A stretch of 51,198 nt of DNA from the IMG/VR virus record IMGVR_UViG_3300025276_000048, positions 1-51,198 of that record. One strand, 5' to 3'. The number at the start of each line of letters is the position of its first letter. Position 1 is the first letter of the stretch. The notes under the pieces were generated by a model. That model was not told the origin of the DNA and made no database searches. It was given only the letters and a program-made list of their open reading frames with translations. Shown piece after piece: positions 49,175-51,198 of the stretch. Position numbers and translations under genes: made by a program. The stretch comes from a virus.

Positions 49175-49570
49175 CTATGCTTTTGTGCTCTTGTTTTTCT
49201 CAAAAGTACGGCCACCAAAGTAAGCACCTATTACTGTTATAAGGACAAGTTCTAACAAACCTACCCAATTGTCTTTAACTTCAAAGTCGATGAAGCCAGC
49301 ATCAATTATTACTAATAGCACAGTTGATACAACTAAGAATATAAGAGTCATTGGTCTTACATTCTTTGATAGCCAAGAATCGGAAGCCATATCTACGGCC
49401 CATCTTGAACTTACCTCTTTTTGCATCTTTGCTTCTGCATCTAGCATTAATTTCTGTATTTCATTTTTAACCTTACCTATTTCTTCTTTCGAAGTGGTTA
49501 AGTTATCAAGCACATTCCCTACATCTTTAATAAGGCTGCCTGATAGTAAGCTTAAAATTTTACTCTTCAC
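49175..49570 (-). CDS. Holin, GTA-type 2-3 TM family, 131 aa
   Basis: A soluble helical N-terminus (DVGNVLDNLTTSKEEIGKVK) is followed by WLSKNVRPMTLIFLVVSTVL (first membrane helix, about 72-92) and NWVGLLELVLITVIGAYFGG (second, about 102-120), ending in RTFEKNK. The VRP entry, the W-x-G-x-x-E motif and the RTFEK ending match the holin family first described in gene transfer agents. It should release the M15 endolysin by forming membrane lesions, although the endolysin gene is 32 kb away. It overlaps the upstream gene by 11 bases. Confidence 0.7.
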   Translation of the reverse strand: MKSKILSLLSGSLIKDVGNVLDNLTTSKEEIGKVKNEIQKLMLDAEAKMQKEVSSRWAVDMASDSWLSKNVRPMTLIFLVVSTVLLVIIDAGFIDFEVKDNWVGLLELVLITVIGAYFGGRTFEKNKSTKA

Positions 49571-49907
49571 CTATCTGCATTGTAATGGAAGTAGGCGTAA
49601 TAAGCAAAGCTACTGCCGCTACAACTCCTGTTTCAATACCTGTTACAGATTCAGCACCCATTGCCGCTTGTGTCCATGCTACTACTTCAGCATTTGTAAG
49701 ATCTTCAATAGGAGTGAAGTCGGTGATATCACTTGTATCTAACACTTGTGTCCCTATAGACGTTGCCGAATAAGCGTTGCCACTAGGGTCTAGCTCTGAA
49801 GATGTTCCGGTTACGATCCAGTGTACATTGTATACTACATCTGTTAATGATCCGTCTGTAGGGTATACGTCTACCGTCTTACAGTTCCATGTGATTGCTG
49901 TTGCCAT
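49560..49907 (-). CDS. Small tail or virion protein, 115 aa
   Basis: It reads ATAITWNCKTVDVYPTDGSL, then DVVYNVHWIVTGTSSELDPS and a beta-rich centre, ending in TPSITMQIGEE. I recognise the ITWNCKTVDVYPT start and VVYNVHWIVTG as a phage protein family near tail genes, without a specific role (DUF7936-like). It lies just after the tail fibre gene, so a tail or baseplate contact is plausible. Confidence 0.6.
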   Translation of the reverse strand: MATAITWNCKTVDVYPTDGSLTDVVYNVHWIVTGTSSELDPSGNAYSATSIGTQVLDTSDITDFTPIEDLTNAEVVAWTQAAMGAESVTGIETGVVAAVALLITPTSITMQIGEE

Positions 49908-49933
49908 TTGTTGTTTATTTATTTATTTATTTA

Positions 49934-51198
49934 TTATTCTGACTGAAAGTTATCTATTTTTTTAATAGAAATTGTATTCTGTATTGAAAGAGGCTCGTAG
50001 ATTTGCACGCTTTTTTGGTCTCCGTTAAGCCAATCTAATTTTAAAGCTATATCGGTGTTCGCAGAAACCTCATAATAACAGGTGTTGGACAAACTAGTGT
50101 AACCGCCTTGATTATTGTTCGGCAGCCTTAAATATACAGAATTCAAACTTCCTGGTATTTTAATTTCCGTGCCGTCAACAGGGTGAGCGGTTAAATACAG
50201 AGCTGGATTTTGTCTTGTTGTAATACTAGTAGAGCCCACCTTTATTGCAACAGAATATGTTATTTCGTATAGCCCCTCGTCTACTATTCTGATTTCGCCG
50301 GCACCTGCGCCTGCTGCTGTGGTGCTTGAATTGCCATCGTAAACCACTGTTGTGTCACACGTTACTGTATTAGCTGCTGTAAATGTCCCTGTGTTTACTT
50401 GCCAAATATCCGGTCTAAAAACTACGTCTTGCCACTCGGTTCCTATTGGATTTCCTTCTGAAATTTTAACACCCAGAACTTTTCTTTCCCCTCCTGCTGA
50501 GTTATTTGAATCATAAAACCTGCCTGTTACCCTAGCGTTACCTGCAACATGCAACTTTTGTGAAGGACTAGTAGTCCCGATCCCGACGTTGCCACCTGTC
50601 TTGAGGTATAGGGTTGAATTATTGTTAGGTACGTCTATAAAATTAAAAGTTCCAGAATCCCCAAAATCAATTCTGCCTTGTATAACATCAAGTTCGTCTT
50701 TGTATCTTAACTGTGCTGAATGTGCGCCTTTTAAATCTAGCAATGGTATACCTCCAGTATTGGTGGTTTCTAAGATAAAGTTAGCCCCGGTAGCAGTAGT
50801 AGATTCTACGTGTAGTTTACTATCAGGATTAGTCGTCCCGATCCCGACGTTACCCACAGAATTAATGCGCATTCTTTCAGATGCATTAGTTGCTAAAGAT
50901 AAATACCCATTTTCTTTATTTTCTAAACCTACATTTGTTCCATCAGTAAAAGCAAGAAAACCATCTGACGCGCCTGCACCTGATGTATTGTTAGCTAGTT
51001 GTAATACTGCATTTCCAGAAGATTCATATATTGTTAAATTTCTTAGCGGAGCAGTAGTTCCCATACCCACATTGCCATCGTGTTTAATGGTCATTTTTGT
51101 AGCTAATGTTGTACCACCTGCTTCTGTTGTACCAAACTGAAGTTCCGAAGCTGTATCAGTGTTACTCCATTGGTAGCTACCACTGTGCGTTGAAGCAA
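49934..51198 (-). CDS. Tail fibre protein with NVGIGTT repeats, 5' end outside window
   Basis: The frame stays open to the right edge, so the N-terminus is missing; 421 codons including the stop are present. Three copies of a beta-helical repeat, NVGIGTTNPDSKLHV-like, are seen, each followed by a variable block. After the last comes a C-terminal domain with VDEGLYEITYSVAIK, YYEVSANTDIALKLDW and NTISIKKI, which resembles a C1q/TNF-like jelly roll. Such fibres bind host surface glycans. The stop is 26 bases upstream of the next gene's start. The repeat DNA is conserved, which would permit recombination. Confidence 0.8.
   Translation of the reverse strand, partial: ASTHSGSYQWSNTDTASELQFGTTEAGGTTLATKMTIKHDGNVGMGTTAPLRNLTIYESSGNAVLQLANNTSGAGASDGFLAFTDGTNVGLENKENGYLSLATNASERMRINSVGNVGIGTTNPDSKLHVESTTATGANFILETTNTGGIPLLDLKGAHSAQLRYKDELDVIQGRIDFGDSGTFNFIDVPNNNSTLYLKTGGNVGIGTTSPSQKLHVAGNARVTGRFYDSNNSAGGERKVLGVKISEGNPIGTEWQDVVFRPDIWQVNTGTFTAANTVTCDTTVVYDGNSSTTAAGAGAGEIRIVDEGLYEITYSVAIKVGSTSITTRQNPALYLTAHPVDGTEIKIPGSLNSVYLRLPNNNQGGYTSLSNTCYYEVSANTDIALKLDWLNGDQKSVQIYEPLSIQNTISIKKIDNFQSE
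50574..50851 (-). repeat. Direct 17-base repeat inside the tail fibre gene
   Basis: GTCCCGATCCCGACGTT occurs at 50574-50590 and at 50835-50851, encoding the conserved NVGIGTT core in both repeat units. A third, weaker unit lies at about 51052-51075 (NVGMGTT). The exact DNA identity beyond what the protein requires suggests recent duplication or gene conversion between repeat units. Confidence 0.65.

Noticed and set aside
1-51198. Circular closure of the window
   Set aside because: Joining the right edge to the left keeps the tail fibre frame open only to a stop at about position 38, with no ATG start, so the window is better read as a fragment than as a complete circle.
1-51198. tRNA genes, CRISPR arrays, insertion sequences, integrase
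   Set aside because: I saw no cloverleaf with a plausible acceptor stem, no spaced direct repeats except the promoter array, no transposase and no recombinase, so there is no sign of lysogeny. A tRNA scan would settle the first point.

Overview
The window is a 51 kb piece of a tailed-phage genome, probably a short-tailed (podovirus-type) phage of a marine or aquatic Bacteroidota host. The terminase large subunit and the portal protein carry long stretches that I recognise from crAss-like phages (Crassvirales). The order terminase, portal, acidic scaffold-like protein, capsid, ring/adaptor proteins, long tail protein, large ejected proteins also fits a short-tailed virion. Start codons are preceded by A-rich leaders with no Shine-Dalgarno sequence, the DNA is AT-rich, and two exported proteins have signal peptides of the type seen in Flavobacteriia. 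These three points suggest the host. Similarity calls rest on sequence recognition only; no search was run.

Layout. Positions 181-14540 are on the + strand. The first 5.4 kb hold about 17 very small genes in six short operons, and a seventh promoter-like repeat (5312-5355) heads the longer replication operon. All seven repeats share the blocks TACAA(A/G)A, AACACG and CGATAATATA at fixed spacing, each 16-30 bases before a start codon. The replication and nucleotide block (5374-14540) encodes a KTSC-domain protein, a helix-turn-helix protein, a sigma-70 family factor, an Erf-type annealing protein, a PD-(D/E)XK exonuclease, an SSB-like protein, a primase-helicase, thymidylate synthase, a GIY-YIG/MazG fusion, a second MazG-like protein and a DUF1064-type nuclease. 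It ends at a bidirectional terminator (14546-14577) between convergent gene blocks.

Positions 14576-51198 are entirely on the - strand, read from the right edge to the left. In order of transcription: tail fibre (5' end outside the window), a small structural protein, a holin, GroEL, GroES, a winged-helix protein, a cluster of small basic and presumably virion-associated proteins, a second GroES-fold-like protein, small and large terminase, portal, scaffold candidate, major capsid protein, an auxiliary protein, two ring/adaptor proteins, a 1449-residue tail protein, two internal proteins and a 2835-residue multi-domain protein. A lysis and exported-protein cassette follows: M15 peptidase, membrane protein, thioredoxin-like protein, outer-membrane barrel and two small basic proteins.

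How it fits together. The sigma factor and the repeat promoters look like a phage-specific switch acting on host RNA polymerase; I find neither a phage RNA polymerase nor a DNA polymerase here. Annealing protein, exonuclease, SSB-like protein and primase-helicase form a replication/recombination set. Thymidylate synthase and two MazG-like proteins tune the nucleotide pools. The chaperonin pair lies in the late operon with the capsid genes, so virion protein folding is its likely job. The giant protein, with an HExxH motif and a zeta-toxin-type P-loop domain, is probably delivered into the cell at infection. The window is not a complete genome: the tail fibre gene runs off the right edge and no DNA polymerase is present.
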